A stretch of DNA of 49,285 nucleotides from Actibacterium sp. (GTDB taxonomy: Bacteria; Pseudomonadota; Alphaproteobacteria; Rhodobacterales; Rhodobacteraceae). Made by a program: the position numbers and the translations under genes. Location of the stretch: positions 1 through 49,285 of the forward strand of contig JADQCD010000049.1 in assembly GCA_016278285.1 (NCBI GenBank), given 5' to 3'. The notes under the pieces are model-generated. The model ran no database searches and had not been told where the DNA came from. It saw nothing but the letters and a program-made list of their open reading frames with translations. Positions 37,570-47,526 of this stretch are shown one piece after another (the stretch's first letter is position 1; the number at the start of each line of letters is the position of its first letter).

Positions 37570-38172
37570 TCACCGGGTGGGCACATTCATGTTACGACTG
37601 GCGAGGATGACGCTGATCGAATAGGCGGCTTGAGACGAGAGTCCGGCCATGATCTCGGCAGCGGCTTCAGGGCGCATACGGCCCAGGAACCCTGCCGCAA
37701 AATCCGGGGCCATTTCCTCGAAAAGGGCAGAGGCCTGCTCCGGTTTCATGTTTTCGTAGACCGCGACAAGGCGCGCAACGTCATCCTCGGCAGCCCCGTC
37801 CGCCTGGGCGAGCGTGGCCTTTAACCGTGTCTCGGCCTGCTTCAGAGCCGCCAGTTGGGATTCAATTTCTTTTCTGGCCAGATCGAGGCTTCTTTCGCGC
37901 CGCTCCTGATCGCGTTCCCGCGCGGACAATTTCTTTTCCCGTGTTTGAAACGCACGCATCAGCTTTGCGATATCGGGCGGCGGCGGGCACGCGTCCCGGG
38001 CCGGACTTTCCGCGGGTCCCGTGGCCGCAGCAATCCCCTCCACTTCGCGCGCGATGGCAAGTCCCGTGCCGGCGCCCAGGCGGGTCAGGCCCGACCCGAC
38101 GAACAGCAGGAAAATAGCCAGAAGGGCACCTTGCCCGGCGCGGCGGCGGGCTTTTCCCTTGCGCCGGGTCAT
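37570..38172 (-). CDS. MotE-like protein (MgtE-N-like domain) of the flagellar cluster
   Basis: N-terminal TM, coiled coil, then VAVYENMKPEQASALFEEMAPDFAAGFLGRMRPEAAAEIMAGLSSQAAYSISVILASRN. Confidence 0.78.
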   Translation of the reverse strand: MTRRKGKARRRAGQGALLAIFLLFVGSGLTRLGAGTGLAIAREVEGIAAATGPAESPARDACPPPPDIAKLMRAFQTREKKLSARERDQERRERSLDLARKEIESQLAALKQAETRLKATLAQADGAAEDDVARLVAVYENMKPEQASALFEEMAPDFAAGFLGRMRPEAAAEIMAGLSSQAAYSISVILASRNMNVPTR

Positions 38173-38651
38173 TCCGCAGCCTCCGTCCGGTCGCGCAGAA
38201 CCAGCGGGGTGCTTTTTCCCACAGGTTCGGAATTTTCACGGCGGTGGGCACGAATGAATGCAAGTGCCGGGCCGGAGTCCTTTGCCCTGTCCTCCGTTGC
38301 TGATCCTGCATCCCGGCGGCGCTTTGCCCTTTCCGGCCCGTCGGCCGCACTGTCCGGATTTTCGTCCACGGGAAGGTCATGAAGCGAGGCCACCAGAAGT
38401 TCCAGCCGCTGGGCGACCCCTTCTGCGCGATCGGTCAGGTCACCAAGCGACGCGCTGGAACTGCGCGCCGAACTGCGCGCCCCCTCAAGGGCGCGGGTCA
38501 TGTCGTCGACCTGCGCCGAAAGCACCGCAATCGCGCCACCCATCCCCGATTCCAGATCGTTGAAGCGCCGCAACCGCCGTGACAGAACCATGCAGTAGAA
38601 TGCGGCGCCCAGAGCCCCCGCGACCAGAAGGATGTCCGCAATCAACGCCAT
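38169..38651 (-). CDS. DUF6468-like membrane-anchored protein
   Basis: ALIADILLVAGALGAAFYCMVLSRRLRRFNDLESGMGGAIAVLSAQVDDMTRAL; location between fliL and the motE-like gene; family named from memory. Confidence 0.6.
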   Translation of the reverse strand: MALIADILLVAGALGAAFYCMVLSRRLRRFNDLESGMGGAIAVLSAQVDDMTRALEGARSSARSSSASLGDLTDRAEGVAQRLELLVASLHDLPVDENPDSAADGPERAKRRRDAGSATEDRAKDSGPALAFIRAHRRENSEPVGKSTPLVLRDRTEAAE

Positions 38652-38662
38652 CGCTCTCCTCC

Positions 38663-39157
38663 TCAGTTCAGAACGAATTCCGTGACCAGAAGGTCGCGCA
38701 CGCGTCCTTCACCGGTCACGATCTGGACTCGACGCAACATTTGCGCCCTAAGCCGGATCAGGGCTGACGGGTCTTGCAATTCGGCGATATCCACGGCCCG
38801 CAGATACCCGTTCAGAACATCCATTACGCGCGGCTTCAAATCCGCGACATATGCCGCCTGAGGTGCGGCGACCTCCAGTGTCGCGGAAAAGCGCAGATGC
38901 CGATTCGATGCGGCCGGGCCCAGCGAAATGAGCAGCGGTTCGAGCGGCACGAAGGCGCCGGCTGGGGTTTCTTGCACAGCTTTGGCACGGTTGCTTTCTG
39001 TTGCGAGGTTCTCGCGCAGAAGGCTTTCCAACATACCGGAATAAATGCCGAAAAAGCCACCTGCGCCCAGCAGGACGAACAACACGAGGCCGATCAGAAT
39101 CGGACCTTTTGACTTCTTTTTCGGCGGGTTTTCTTCGGCTGCTTCGGACGTCGCCAT
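38663..39157 (-). CDS. fliL: Flagellar basal body-associated protein FliL (copy 2)
   Basis: PILIGLVLFVLLGAGGFFGIYSGML; FVPLEPLLISLGPAASNRHLRFSATLEV; divergent from fliF. Confidence 0.85.
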   Translation of the reverse strand: MATSEAAEENPPKKKSKGPILIGLVLFVLLGAGGFFGIYSGMLESLLRENLATESNRAKAVQETPAGAFVPLEPLLISLGPAASNRHLRFSATLEVAAPQAAYVADLKPRVMDVLNGYLRAVDIAELQDPSALIRLRAQMLRRVQIVTGEGRVRDLLVTEFVLN

Positions 39158-39206
39158 GTTTCGCCATTTCCTGTTTTTTGCTCTCTCTCCCATAAACCGC
39201 CAAGGA

Positions 39207-39221
39207 CTAACCGATTGTTAA
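39207..39221. promoter_or_regulatory. CtrA-like site (minus strand TTAA-N7-TTAG) in divergent fliL / fliF intergenic
   Basis: Plus strand CTAA CCGATTG TTAA; 7/8 to TTAA-N7-TTAA. Confidence 0.5.
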
Positions 39222-39282
39222 GCCGGAGCCGCCAATCATGGGCGCACGAACAAGGCAGAATGCCGTCTGAGGGGAACCGCTC

Positions 39283-40890
39283 GTGCAACAACTGGTGGCC
39301 GTATGGACCAATCTCGATTCGCGTCGCCGCATCGTGGCGGGTTTGGCGGCGCTTGCAGTTTTCACCACCATTCTCGCCATGTCCCGAATGGCATCCTCGC
39401 CGCAGATGCAACTTCTGTATTCGGGACTGGAAAATGCCGCCGCCGGCGAAGTCGTGCAGGCGCTCGAGGCCCGCGCGGTCCCCTATGAGGTGCGGGGCGG
39501 CGCCATTTTCGTGGCTGGCGACCAGCGTGACGCCTTGCGTATGACCCTCGCCAGCGAAGGGCTGCCAACGATGGGGGCCGCAGGGTATGAACTGCTTGAT
39601 TCGCTGTCCGGTTTCGGCACGACGTCACAAATGTTCGACGCCGCCTATTGGCGTGCGAAAGAAGGGGAGCTGGCGCGCACCATCATTGCCTCACCCGGAA
39701 TACGCGCGGCCCGCGTACATATCGCGAACACGACCCGGCAACCGTTTCGGCGCGACCTGAAACCCAGCGCCGCCGTCACCGTCACCACGATCACCGGTCG
39801 GGTGTCCGCACAAAAAGCCGAAGCATTGAAATACCTTGTCTCGTCATCGGTCGCCGGTCTGGTCCCCGAAGATGTTTCCGTGATCGACTCGGTCGGTGGG
39901 CTTGTCGGTGGCCGGGACGACTCCGATGTCGGTATTCCGGCCAACGACCGCGCGGCGATGCTGGAAGCCAATGTCCGCAACCTGCTTGACGCATTCATGG
40001 GTCCGGGCCGTGCGGTGGTCGAGGTCAGCGTCCAGACCGTGCGGAACAGGGAAACCCTGGTTGAGCGCCGGATCGACCCCGAAAGCCAGGTAGCCATATC
40101 GATGGAAAGCTCGGAAAAATCCCTGAACTCAAGGGATCAGGGCGGCGCTGCGGTGACCGTGGCCAGCAACCTGCCTGCGAACGATGCTGGCGGCGACCGC
40201 TCTGCCACAAGCAATGAGTCACGGACCGAAGAACGGGTCAATTTCGATGTTTCCGAGACCACCCGAGAAATCATCCGTCCTGCCGGCGCGGTGAAACGCC
40301 TGAGCGTCGCCGTCCTGCTGGACGGCACGCGAGGCACCGATGCGAACGGAAATCTGACCTGGTCGCCAGTGCCCGATTCGAAACTCGAAACCGTGAAGGA
40401 CCTGGTCGCTTCGGCGGTCGGCTTCGATGCCGCACGGGGGGATGTGATTACCGTCAAGTCGATGCAGTTCGATCCCCCGGAACCTCGGGGAACCCTTGTC
40501 GAGCCGGACCTGATGGACAAGCTGGACCTCGATATCATGGCATTGACACAGTTCGCGGTGCTAAGTCTGGTTGCCCTGATTCTCGGACTCTTCGTGCTGC
40601 GCCCGATTCTTGCCGGGCGAACTGTATCGGCCCCGCCCGGCCTGCCGGCCCCGGAGACCGGGGGTAATTCGACCGATCCCGCCCTGACCGGCGAGATTGA
40701 CGAGGGCACCCTGCCCGAGATCGCCATCAACTCCGCCTCGGACGCGATGCAGGCCGCCGTCGACCAAGCCGCGCTTTCGCTGTCTTCGACCGACCCGGTG
40801 GACCGCCTGCGACACCTGATCGAAGACCGCCGGGAGGAAACCGTACAGATCCTACGCGACTGGATGGAAAACGAAGAGGAGCGTACCTGA
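39283..40890 (+). CDS. fliF: Flagellar MS-ring protein FliF
   Basis: GTG start; QMQLLYSGLENAAAGEVVQALEARAVPYEVRGGAIFV; TTSQMFDAAYWRAKEGELARTIIASPGIRAARVHIA; cytoplasmic tail DPVDRLRHLIEDRREETVQILRDWMENEEE. Confidence 0.95.
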   Translation: MQQLVAVWTNLDSRRRIVAGLAALAVFTTILAMSRMASSPQMQLLYSGLENAAAGEVVQALEARAVPYEVRGGAIFVAGDQRDALRMTLASEGLPTMGAAGYELLDSLSGFGTTSQMFDAAYWRAKEGELARTIIASPGIRAARVHIANTTRQPFRRDLKPSAAVTVTTITGRVSAQKAEALKYLVSSSVAGLVPEDVSVIDSVGGLVGGRDDSDVGIPANDRAAMLEANVRNLLDAFMGPGRAVVEVSVQTVRNRETLVERRIDPESQVAISMESSEKSLNSRDQGGAAVTVASNLPANDAGGDRSATSNESRTEERVNFDVSETTREIIRPAGAVKRLSVAVLLDGTRGTDANGNLTWSPVPDSKLETVKDLVASAVGFDAARGDVITVKSMQFDPPEPRGTLVEPDLMDKLDLDIMALTQFAVLSLVALILGLFVLRPILAGRTVSAPPGLPAPETGGNSTDPALTGEIDEGTLPEIAINSASDAMQAAVDQAALSLSSTDPVDRLRHLIEDRREETVQILRDWMENEEERT

Positions 40891-41498
40891 TGCCCCGCAC
40901 CCTTGTGCTGGAGGATTTTACGCCGGAGAGCGCGCAGCCCGAGCAGGCTGAGGACAGAGCCCCCATCTTCACCGAGGAGGCGCGTCTTGCCGCATATGAA
41001 GAAGGTTACACGGCCGGCTGGGACGACGCCGCTGCGGCAGAGACGCAGACCCGCGAAAGGATCGGCGCCGATTTCGCCAACTCGCTCGGCGAACTGGCTT
41101 TCACCTTCCATGAGGCGCGCGCGCATGTCCTTCAGGGCGTGGCGCCGCTGCTGACCCTCATGGTCGAGAAGGTCCTGCCGAATATCGCGCGCGAGGGCTT
41201 GGCCGAAACACTGGCCGGCATCGTGAACACCGCCGCGGAGCAGGCCGCGAACCGCCCCGTCGAACTGGTCATAAATCCGGAAAATCGCGCGGCGGTGAAC
41301 TCGTTGCTGGCACAGGACCCGCCCCTTCCGCTGAAAATTGTCGAAGAGCCGAGCCTCGGGCCCGGGCAAGCCTATATCCGCGCGGGCAGCGGCCAGGAAA
41401 CCGCGCTCGATCTCGATGAGGTTCTCAGCGAGATCCGCAACGCGGTTTCAGGGTTTCTGAGCGCGAGCCAACCACAGGAGCAACGCGAGAATGGCTGA
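40890..41498 (+). CDS. FliH-like flagellar export regulator
   Basis: AAYEEGYTAGWDDAAAAE...; position between fliF and fliN. Confidence 0.72.
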   Translation: MPRTLVLEDFTPESAQPEQAEDRAPIFTEEARLAAYEEGYTAGWDDAAAAETQTRERIGADFANSLGELAFTFHEARAHVLQGVAPLLTLMVEKVLPNIAREGLAETLAGIVNTAAEQAANRPVELVINPENRAAVNSLLAQDPPLPLKIVEEPSLGPGQAYIRAGSGQETALDLDEVLSEIRNAVSGFLSASQPQEQRENG

Positions 41499-41769
41499 GT
41501 CAGACGATCGGGACATGGCCAATCCGTTGACCAGCGTTCCGTTGGAAATCACCGTTTCGGTCGGCCATGCCCGGCCAACCATCGGCGAGTTGTTGCACCT
41601 GGAACAGAACGCGGTCCTGTCTCTGGACAGCCGCATAGAGGACCCGGTCGAACTTTATATCGGTGATCGCCTGATCGCGCGGGGCGAATTGCAGGAAATC
41701 GACGGCACACAGCCGGGTCAGCTCGCCGTGCGTCTGACCGAGGTCATCGACCTGAAGGCCGGGCTCTGA
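41491..41769 (+). CDS. fliN: Flagellar motor switch protein FliN
   Basis: SVPLEITVSVGHARPTIGELLHLEQNAVLSLDSRIEDPVELYIGDRLIARGELQEID (SpoA/C-ring domain). Confidence 0.92.
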   Translation: MAESDDRDMANPLTSVPLEITVSVGHARPTIGELLHLEQNAVLSLDSRIEDPVELYIGDRLIARGELQEIDGTQPGQLAVRLTEVIDLKAGL

Positions 41770-41770
41770 C

Positions 41771-42505
41771 ATGCAGCGCGGCGCGCTCTGTCTGCTTGTG
41801 ATATTGGCGGCGGCCTTTACCGCGCCAGGTGCGGCTGTGGCGCAGGAACTCAGCATCAATTTCGGAACCGAAGGCTCACTGGCCGGTCGTAGCGTGCAGC
41901 TGATCGCGCTGATCACCGTACTCAGCCTGGTGCCGGGGCTGGCGATCATGCTGACCTGTTTTCCGTTCATCGTGACGGTGCTGGCCATACTGCGGCAGGC
42001 GATCGGCCTGCAGCAATCGCCGCCCAACATGCTGATCGTCAGCCTTGCCCTGTTCCTGACCTATTTCGTGATGGAGCCGACCTTCACCGAGGCCTGGCAG
42101 GGCGGCATCGTGCCTCTCATGGAGAATGACATCCAGCCGGAAGAAGCCTTCAGACGAAGCCTGGCGCCATTCCGTGATTTCATGGCCGCCCGGACCGAAG
42201 ACGACACCTTAGACGCACTGCAATCCCTGCGCCCCGAGGCCGTTCCCGCCCCCGCATCCGAGGCGCCGCTTTCGTTGCTGGTGCCATCCTTTCTTCTCAG
42301 CGAAATCTCCCGCGCGTTCGAGATCGGTTTCCTGATCTATCTGCCGTTCCTGATCATCGACCTGGTCGTGGCCGCGGTTCTGATGTCGATGGGCATGATG
42401 ATGGTCCCGCCGGCCGTGGTCTCGATGCCGTTCAAGCTGGCCTTCTTCGTGGTCGCCGATGGCTGGACACTGATATCCGAGGCACTGGTACGCGGCTATT
42501 TCTGA
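41771..42505 (+). CDS. fliP: Flagellar export protein FliP
   Basis: LSLVPGLAIMLTCFPFIVTVLAILRQAIGLQQSPPNMLIVSLALFLTYFVM; LLVPSFLLSEISRAFEIGFLIYLPFLIIDLVVAAVLMSMGMMMVPP. Confidence 0.96.
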   Translation: MQRGALCLLVILAAAFTAPGAAVAQELSINFGTEGSLAGRSVQLIALITVLSLVPGLAIMLTCFPFIVTVLAILRQAIGLQQSPPNMLIVSLALFLTYFVMEPTFTEAWQGGIVPLMENDIQPEEAFRRSLAPFRDFMAARTEDDTLDALQSLRPEAVPAPASEAPLSLLVPSFLLSEISRAFEIGFLIYLPFLIIDLVVAAVLMSMGMMMVPPAVVSMPFKLAFFVVADGWTLISEALVRGYF

Positions 42506-42514
42506 ACGCCGCTT

Positions 42515-42934
42515 CTAACCCCGGTATCCGCCAAGCTCGCAGACGACCTTCCATTCGTCCTCGGTCACGGGCTGCACCGAAAGGCGCGTGTTGTTGACCA
42601 GGACCATGTCGGCCAGCCGCCGGTCGGCCTTGCACATGTCCAGCGTCACCGGCGTGGGCATCGGCGCCACCGCCCTGATGTCGACGCATTCCCAGCGCGG
42701 ATCGTCCGTCGTCGAATCGGGATGCACCTGTGCGCAGACCTCGACGATTCCCACCACGGCCTTTTCGCTTTGCGAATGATAGAAGAACCCCAGATCGCCC
42801 AAGGCCATCCGGCGCATGTTGTTTCGCGCCTGATAGTTGCGCACGCCGTCCCATTCCTCGCCGGCGTCGCCCCTGGCCAACTGGTCGTCCCAGCTCCAGG
42901 TGCCGGGTTCGGATTTGAAAAGCCAATAAGCCAT
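42515..42934 (-). CDS. EVE-domain protein
   Basis: MAYWLFKSEPGTWSWDDQLARGDAGEEWDGVRNYQARNNMRRMALGDLGFFYHS. Confidence 0.93.
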   Translation of the reverse strand: MAYWLFKSEPGTWSWDDQLARGDAGEEWDGVRNYQARNNMRRMALGDLGFFYHSQSEKAVVGIVEVCAQVHPDSTTDDPRWECVDIRAVAPMPTPVTLDMCKADRRLADMVLVNNTRLSVQPVTEDEWKVVCELGGYRG

Positions 42935-43209
42935 CAGCCGATTACCCTGTTCCAGGCCTGAATGGTAACGCTTTCGAACAGCCCTGCCCGCGCATAGGGA
43001 TCCTGCGCAGCCCAGGCATCTGCGGCCGCACGGTCCGGCACATCCAGGATCAGCAGAGAGCCACACATCGTTCCGTTGTCATCCAGAAACGGTCCCGCCT
43101 GTTGCACGACGCCCGTCTCGCGCAGGTAGGCGAGATGTGCGTCACGATTGGCCTTTCGAACCTCCAGCTGGCCCGGCCTGTCCTGGCAGATTACGGCGAA
43201 AAGCGGCAT
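42934..43209 (-). CDS. YciI-like protein
   Basis: MPLFAVICQDRPGQLEVRKANRDAHLAYLRETG...RAAADAWAAQDPYARAGLFESVTIQAWNRVIG. Confidence 0.9.
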   Translation of the reverse strand: MPLFAVICQDRPGQLEVRKANRDAHLAYLRETGVVQQAGPFLDDNGTMCGSLLILDVPDRAAADAWAAQDPYARAGLFESVTIQAWNRVIG

Positions 43210-44178
43210 TCATTCCTCCTTCAGCGGGCGGGCCATCAGTGCCTCGACGGCAGCGGAGACGGCCAGGTTTCCGGTCACGACTTGCGCCACCATAGCGATA
43301 ATCGGCGTGTCGATTCCACGCTCTTTCGCCAGTCGCGCCACCGCCTGCGCCGTGGCGACACCCTCGACCGTGACGCCTTCGTCCAACGCCTCGCCCCGCC
43401 CAAGCGCGCGGCCATGGCGGAAGTTTCTGGACTGCTCCGAGGTGCAGGTCAGCACCAGATCGCCCAGCCCCGAAAGCCCGCTCAACGTTTCCGGCCGGGC
43501 CCCGGTCGCATCCGCAAAGCGCCGCATTTCAGCGAAGCCGCGGGTCATCAAGGCCGCGCGCGCGCTGTCGCCCAGTCCTGCACCGATGACGATACCCGCA
43601 GCGATGGCGATGACGTTCTTGAGCGCACCGCCCAGTTCCGCCCCCATCGTATCGGTCGTTCGGTAGAGCCGCAGCGTCGGCGTTGACAGCATCCGTTGCA
43701 ACATCTCGCCCACAACGGCGTCGCGACAGGCAAGCGTCAGGGCCGTGGGCAGACGCCGGGCGATATCGGCGGCGAAACTCGGACCCGTCAGGATCGCTGC
43801 CGGCGAGTCCGGGCAATACATCGCCATGATCCCGGTCGGCCCGGTGCCGGTGTGCAACGACACCCCCTTGCAGCATGCAACGAGCGGGACGCAACCAAGC
43901 AGCCCGGCGTAGCTGTCGAGAAATCCGACAAGCGCCTGCATCGGCACCGCCAGCAGCACCGCATCGGCCCCGGAAAGGCACGCGGTTTCGGCTGTGACAC
44001 AGAGATTTCCGGGCAACTCCACCCCGGGCAGCCGCCCGTGGTTTTCCCCCGCCTTGACGATTGCGGCGGCAAGATCTGCATTTCGCGCCCAAAGCGTCAC
44101 GTCATGCCCCGCCCGGGCCAGGGTCACGGCCAGCGCCGTCCCGAATGCACCGGCGCCGGCGACGGTGATCCTGCTCAT
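43210..44178 (-). CDS. gpsA: NAD(P)H-dependent glycerol-3-phosphate dehydrogenase
   Basis: [79 protein letters not shown]. Confidence 0.95.
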   Translation of the reverse strand: MSRITVAGAGAFGTALAVTLARAGHDVTLWARNADLAAAIVKAGENHGRLPGVELPGNLCVTAETACLSGADAVLLAVPMQALVGFLDSYAGLLGCVPLVACCKGVSLHTGTGPTGIMAMYCPDSPAAILTGPSFAADIARRLPTALTLACRDAVVGEMLQRMLSTPTLRLYRTTDTMGAELGGALKNVIAIAAGIVIGAGLGDSARAALMTRGFAEMRRFADATGARPETLSGLSGLGDLVLTCTSEQSRNFRHGRALGRGEALDEGVTVEGVATAQAVARLAKERGIDTPIIAMVAQVVTGNLAVSAAVEALMARPLKEE

Positions 44179-45272
44179 GCCTTGGCCCCTTTCCTGCCGC
44201 CACCCAACAGCGCGCTGCTTGTCGTATCCAGCGGCCAGCGGGGCCGGGCGATCAGCTCCATGCCATCACGGTGCCCGGCACGAAACAACTCGATCCCGGC
44301 CCAGGCGATCATCGCCGCATTATCGGTGCAAAGCTTCAGCGGGGGTGCGACAAAACGCGCCCCGGTCCGCGCCGCGACCGCCTGCAAACCGGCCCGGATC
44401 GCCTGGTTGGCCGCCACACCGCCGGCCACGGCGAAGGCCGGCGCGGTCGGCGCCTCGGCCAGATAAAGCGCCAGCGCCCTGCGCGATTTCTCGATCAGAA
44501 CGTCGCGCACCGCGGTCTGAAAGCCGGCGCACAGATCCGCCCGGTCCTGCCGCGTGATCCCGCCCTGTTCGGCGACCAGCGCGTCGCGCGCGCGCAGCAC
44601 TGCCGTCTTGAGCCCTGAAAATGACAGATCGCAGCCCTCGCGGTTCAACAGCGGGCGCGGAAAGGCGAAGCGGTCCGGATCACCCTTGCGCGCCTCGGCC
44701 TCGACCGAAGGTCCGCCGGGCTGCGGCAACCCCAGAAGTCGCGCGGTCTTGTCGAACGCCTCGCCAGGCGCATCGTCGATGGTCCCGCCCAACCGGGTAA
44801 ACCCCTGGGGGCCGCGCACCAGCAGGAATTGGCAATGCCCGCCGGAAACCAGCAGCATCAGGTAAGGATAGGCCAGCTCATCGGTCAGGCGCGGGGTCAG
44901 CGCGTGGCCGGCCAGATGGTTGACGCCGATCAGCGGCAGCCCCGCCCCCGCGGCAAGACCCTTGGCGCACATCACGCCCGACAGGACGCCGCCGATCAGG
45001 CCGGGCCCGGCGGTCACGGCGATCGCGTCAATCTCGCGCAGGGTCAAACCGGCCTTTGAAAGGGCCTGCTCCACGCAGATATCAAGCTTTTCGGCATGGG
45101 CGCGGGCGGCGATCTCGGGGACCACGCCGCCATAGGCCGCGTGAAGCGCGGCCTGGCCGGCCACCACCGATGAAAGGATTTCCCCTGCCTGGCCGGGCGT
45201 ATGGCGGACGACTGCGGCGGCGGAATCGTCGCAGCTGCTTTCCAGCCCCAGGATCGTCAGGGTCTCGGCCAT
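44175..45272 (-). CDS. tsaD: tRNA N6-adenosine threonylcarbamoyltransferase TsaD
   Basis: [54 protein letters not shown]; start at internal Met. Confidence 0.95.
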   Translation of the reverse strand: MAETLTILGLESSCDDSAAAVVRHTPGQAGEILSSVVAGQAALHAAYGGVVPEIAARAHAEKLDICVEQALSKAGLTLREIDAIAVTAGPGLIGGVLSGVMCAKGLAAGAGLPLIGVNHLAGHALTPRLTDELAYPYLMLLVSGGHCQFLLVRGPQGFTRLGGTIDDAPGEAFDKTARLLGLPQPGGPSVEAEARKGDPDRFAFPRPLLNREGCDLSFSGLKTAVLRARDALVAEQGGITRQDRADLCAGFQTAVRDVLIEKSRRALALYLAEAPTAPAFAVAGGVAANQAIRAGLQAVAARTGARFVAPPLKLCTDNAAMIAWAGIELFRAGHRDGMELIARPRWPLDTTSSALLGGGRKGAKA

Positions 45273-45345
45273 CGTTCCGCCGTTGCGTGGTTTACCCGTG
45301 GCAGGTAACACCGGCAGAGGTTCCAGGCAATCCCGGCAGGTGGAC

Positions 45346-46089
45346 ATGCGCGACCGCGGCCCTACCCTTCTTCTGACCCGGCCCGAGGCGCAGGCCACCG
45401 CCTTTGCAGCCGACTTCGCGGCGCGGTTCGGGCATGACGTGCCGGTAATCGCCTCGCCCGTCCTGCGGATCGTGCCGGTGGCCGCCCGATTGTCCCTGGA
45501 CGGGGTGACGGGGCTGATCTTCACCTCGGGGCGGGCCGTGGCGCGCTTTGTCCAGCTCTCCGATAACCGTGCGCTTTCGGCCTATTGCGTCGGAGAGCGC
45601 ACCGCCGCCCTTGCGCGAAAGGCGGGTCTGGCGGCGCGGATCGCGGGCACCGACGCGCAGGGCGCGCTGGACTTTCTGCGCGCGGAACCGCCCGGCGGCC
45701 GCCTGCTGCACCTGCGGGGACGACACAGCCGGGGTGATATCGGCGCCTCGCTTCGAGCTGCGGGCCAGCCATGCGAAGAGGTCGTTGTCTACGATCAGCA
45801 GGAACAGCCGCTTGACCGGGCGGCGCAGGCCCTGCTGGCCGGGTGCGCGCCGATCTTGCTGCCGCTTTTCTCACCGCGCAGCGCCGCCATCGTGTCAGGG
45901 CAGATGCACCAGGCTGCGGCACCGATCGCGGTTGCCGCGATCAGCCGGGCCACGATGGTGGCCTGGTCCGGACCCGTGCCGGCATTGACCCGGATCGCCG
46001 TTCGCCCGGATGCGTCGGCCATGCTCGATGCACTCGACGAACTGATTGATGCATGTCATCGGCTTGAGACCGAACATCGGCCAAGATAA
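45346..46089 (+). CDS. hemD: Uroporphyrinogen-III synthase
   Basis: [48 protein letters not shown]; followed by mic60-like and hemY genes. Confidence 0.85.
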   Translation: MRDRGPTLLLTRPEAQATAFAADFAARFGHDVPVIASPVLRIVPVAARLSLDGVTGLIFTSGRAVARFVQLSDNRALSAYCVGERTAALARKAGLAARIAGTDAQGALDFLRAEPPGGRLLHLRGRHSRGDIGASLRAAGQPCEEVVVYDQQEQPLDRAAQALLAGCAPILLPLFSPRSAAIVSGQMHQAAAPIAVAAISRATMVAWSGPVPALTRIAVRPDASAMLDALDELIDACHRLETEHRPR

Positions 46090-46148
46090 GCTGAATCCGT
46101 CGTGGCCACATGGCCGCGCGGCATATTTTCAACGGAAGGATCAGGTCC

Positions 46149-47513
46149 GTGGCGAATTCCAGAAAGTCGAAACAGGCACCGGACGCAACGGCCGAGCCGG
46201 AAGATGAGGGCGCCTTGGCCGAAACGACCGACGCGAAGGACGGCACCGAAAGCGGCTTGGAACCGGGCGAGGGGGACGCATCCTCCGAAGCCTCGCCAGA
46301 ATCGGATGAGCAGGCCGACGCGGCAATGGCCGAGCCTGCGGATACGACCGGTCCTGAGCGAACGGGCGCAGTCGATGCGAAGGACGACCGTGACGCGGCC
46401 GCCCCGGACGCAACGCAACAAGGCGCGCCCATTGCACCGCAACCGGCACCGTCCCGGCGGCGGGGCGGTTTCCTTGGCATGGTCCTGGGCGGCATCGTCG
46501 CGGCGGTGATCGGGTTCGGCACGGCGCAATATATCGGACCCGACGGTTGGCCCTTTGACACCGGAACGGATGAAAACGCCGCGCTTCAGACCCTCGAACA
46601 GCGCATCGGCGAGCTGAGCGACCGGGTGCAGGATGTCGAGACATCGATGACCGAGGTTCAGACGCGCGAACCGACACCAGTCCCCACGGAAGACCTGACC
46701 GCACGAATCGATTCTATCGAAACCGACCTTGGCGATCGTATAGACGCGCTTTCCGCAGAGCTCGGGTCCATTTCGGGGCGGATCGACGAGATCGGCACAC
46801 GGCTTGACGATATCGACGCACGGCTGACCGCCGTCGAAAAGCGGCCGATCGCGCAGGCAGACAGCACGGAAATCTCTTCTGCCGTTGCCGCCTATGAAAA
46901 ACAGCTGGAAGCGATGCGAAACGAGCTGGCCGCACAGCGGGACCGAAATGCCGATCTTGCCGACGAGGTCGCCGCCGCTGCCCGGTCAGCGACGACCGAG
47001 ATCGCCGATGCGGTGGAAAATGCCCGCGCGCTGCAAAAACGCGCCGCCCTGATGCGTGTGCGCGCCGCACTCGATTCCGGCACCGGCTTTGTGACCTCCC
47101 TGACGCTGCTGGAAGATGTCGGCGTTCCTCCCGCGCTGCGCAGCGTCGCCGAAACCGGCGTCCCGACGCTGGACGAACTTCGACAAGGCTTTGCCGAGCC
47201 GGCGCGCACGGCGCTTGCAGCCTCGTTGCGCGAAACCGCCGGAGGCGATACCGGCGACCGGCTGGCCGCGTTCCTGCGCACCCAGCTTGGCGCGCGTTCG
47301 CTGACCCCGCGCGAAGGCAACGATCCCGGCGCGATCCTGTCGCGGGCCGAGGCCGCGCTGCGCGACGGACAGGTGCGGACGGCATTGGATGAGATCGCCG
47401 CACTGCCCCGGGCGGGGCAGGACGCCATGGCCGACTGGGTCGCGCAAGCCGACGACCGGCTTCAAGCGATCGATGCCGTCGAGGCGCTGGCCGCCTCCCT
47501 GAACTCGAACTGA
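46149..47513 (+). CDS. Mitofilin/Mic60-like inner-membrane protein (COG4223 type)
   Basis: Acidic N-terminus, single TM GGFLGMVLGGIVAAVIGFGTAQYI, long coiled coil, C-terminal mitofilin-like region; between hemD and hemY; GTG start. Confidence 0.8.
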   Translation: MANSRKSKQAPDATAEPEDEGALAETTDAKDGTESGLEPGEGDASSEASPESDEQADAAMAEPADTTGPERTGAVDAKDDRDAAAPDATQQGAPIAPQPAPSRRRGGFLGMVLGGIVAAVIGFGTAQYIGPDGWPFDTGTDENAALQTLEQRIGELSDRVQDVETSMTEVQTREPTPVPTEDLTARIDSIETDLGDRIDALSAELGSISGRIDEIGTRLDDIDARLTAVEKRPIAQADSTEISSAVAAYEKQLEAMRNELAAQRDRNADLADEVAAAARSATTEIADAVENARALQKRAALMRVRAALDSGTGFVTSLTLLEDVGVPPALRSVAETGVPTLDELRQGFAEPARTALAASLRETAGGDTGDRLAAFLRTQLGARSLTPREGNDPGAILSRAEAALRDGQVRTALDEIAALPRAGQDAMADWVAQADDRLQAIDAVEALAASLNSN

Positions 47514-47526
47514 GGACGTCCTGCAC

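Noticed and set aside
37556-37570. CtrA-like site upstream of motA (TTAACAAAACCTGTT)
   Set aside because: Only one good half-site; second half TGTT is a poor match (5/8 overall).
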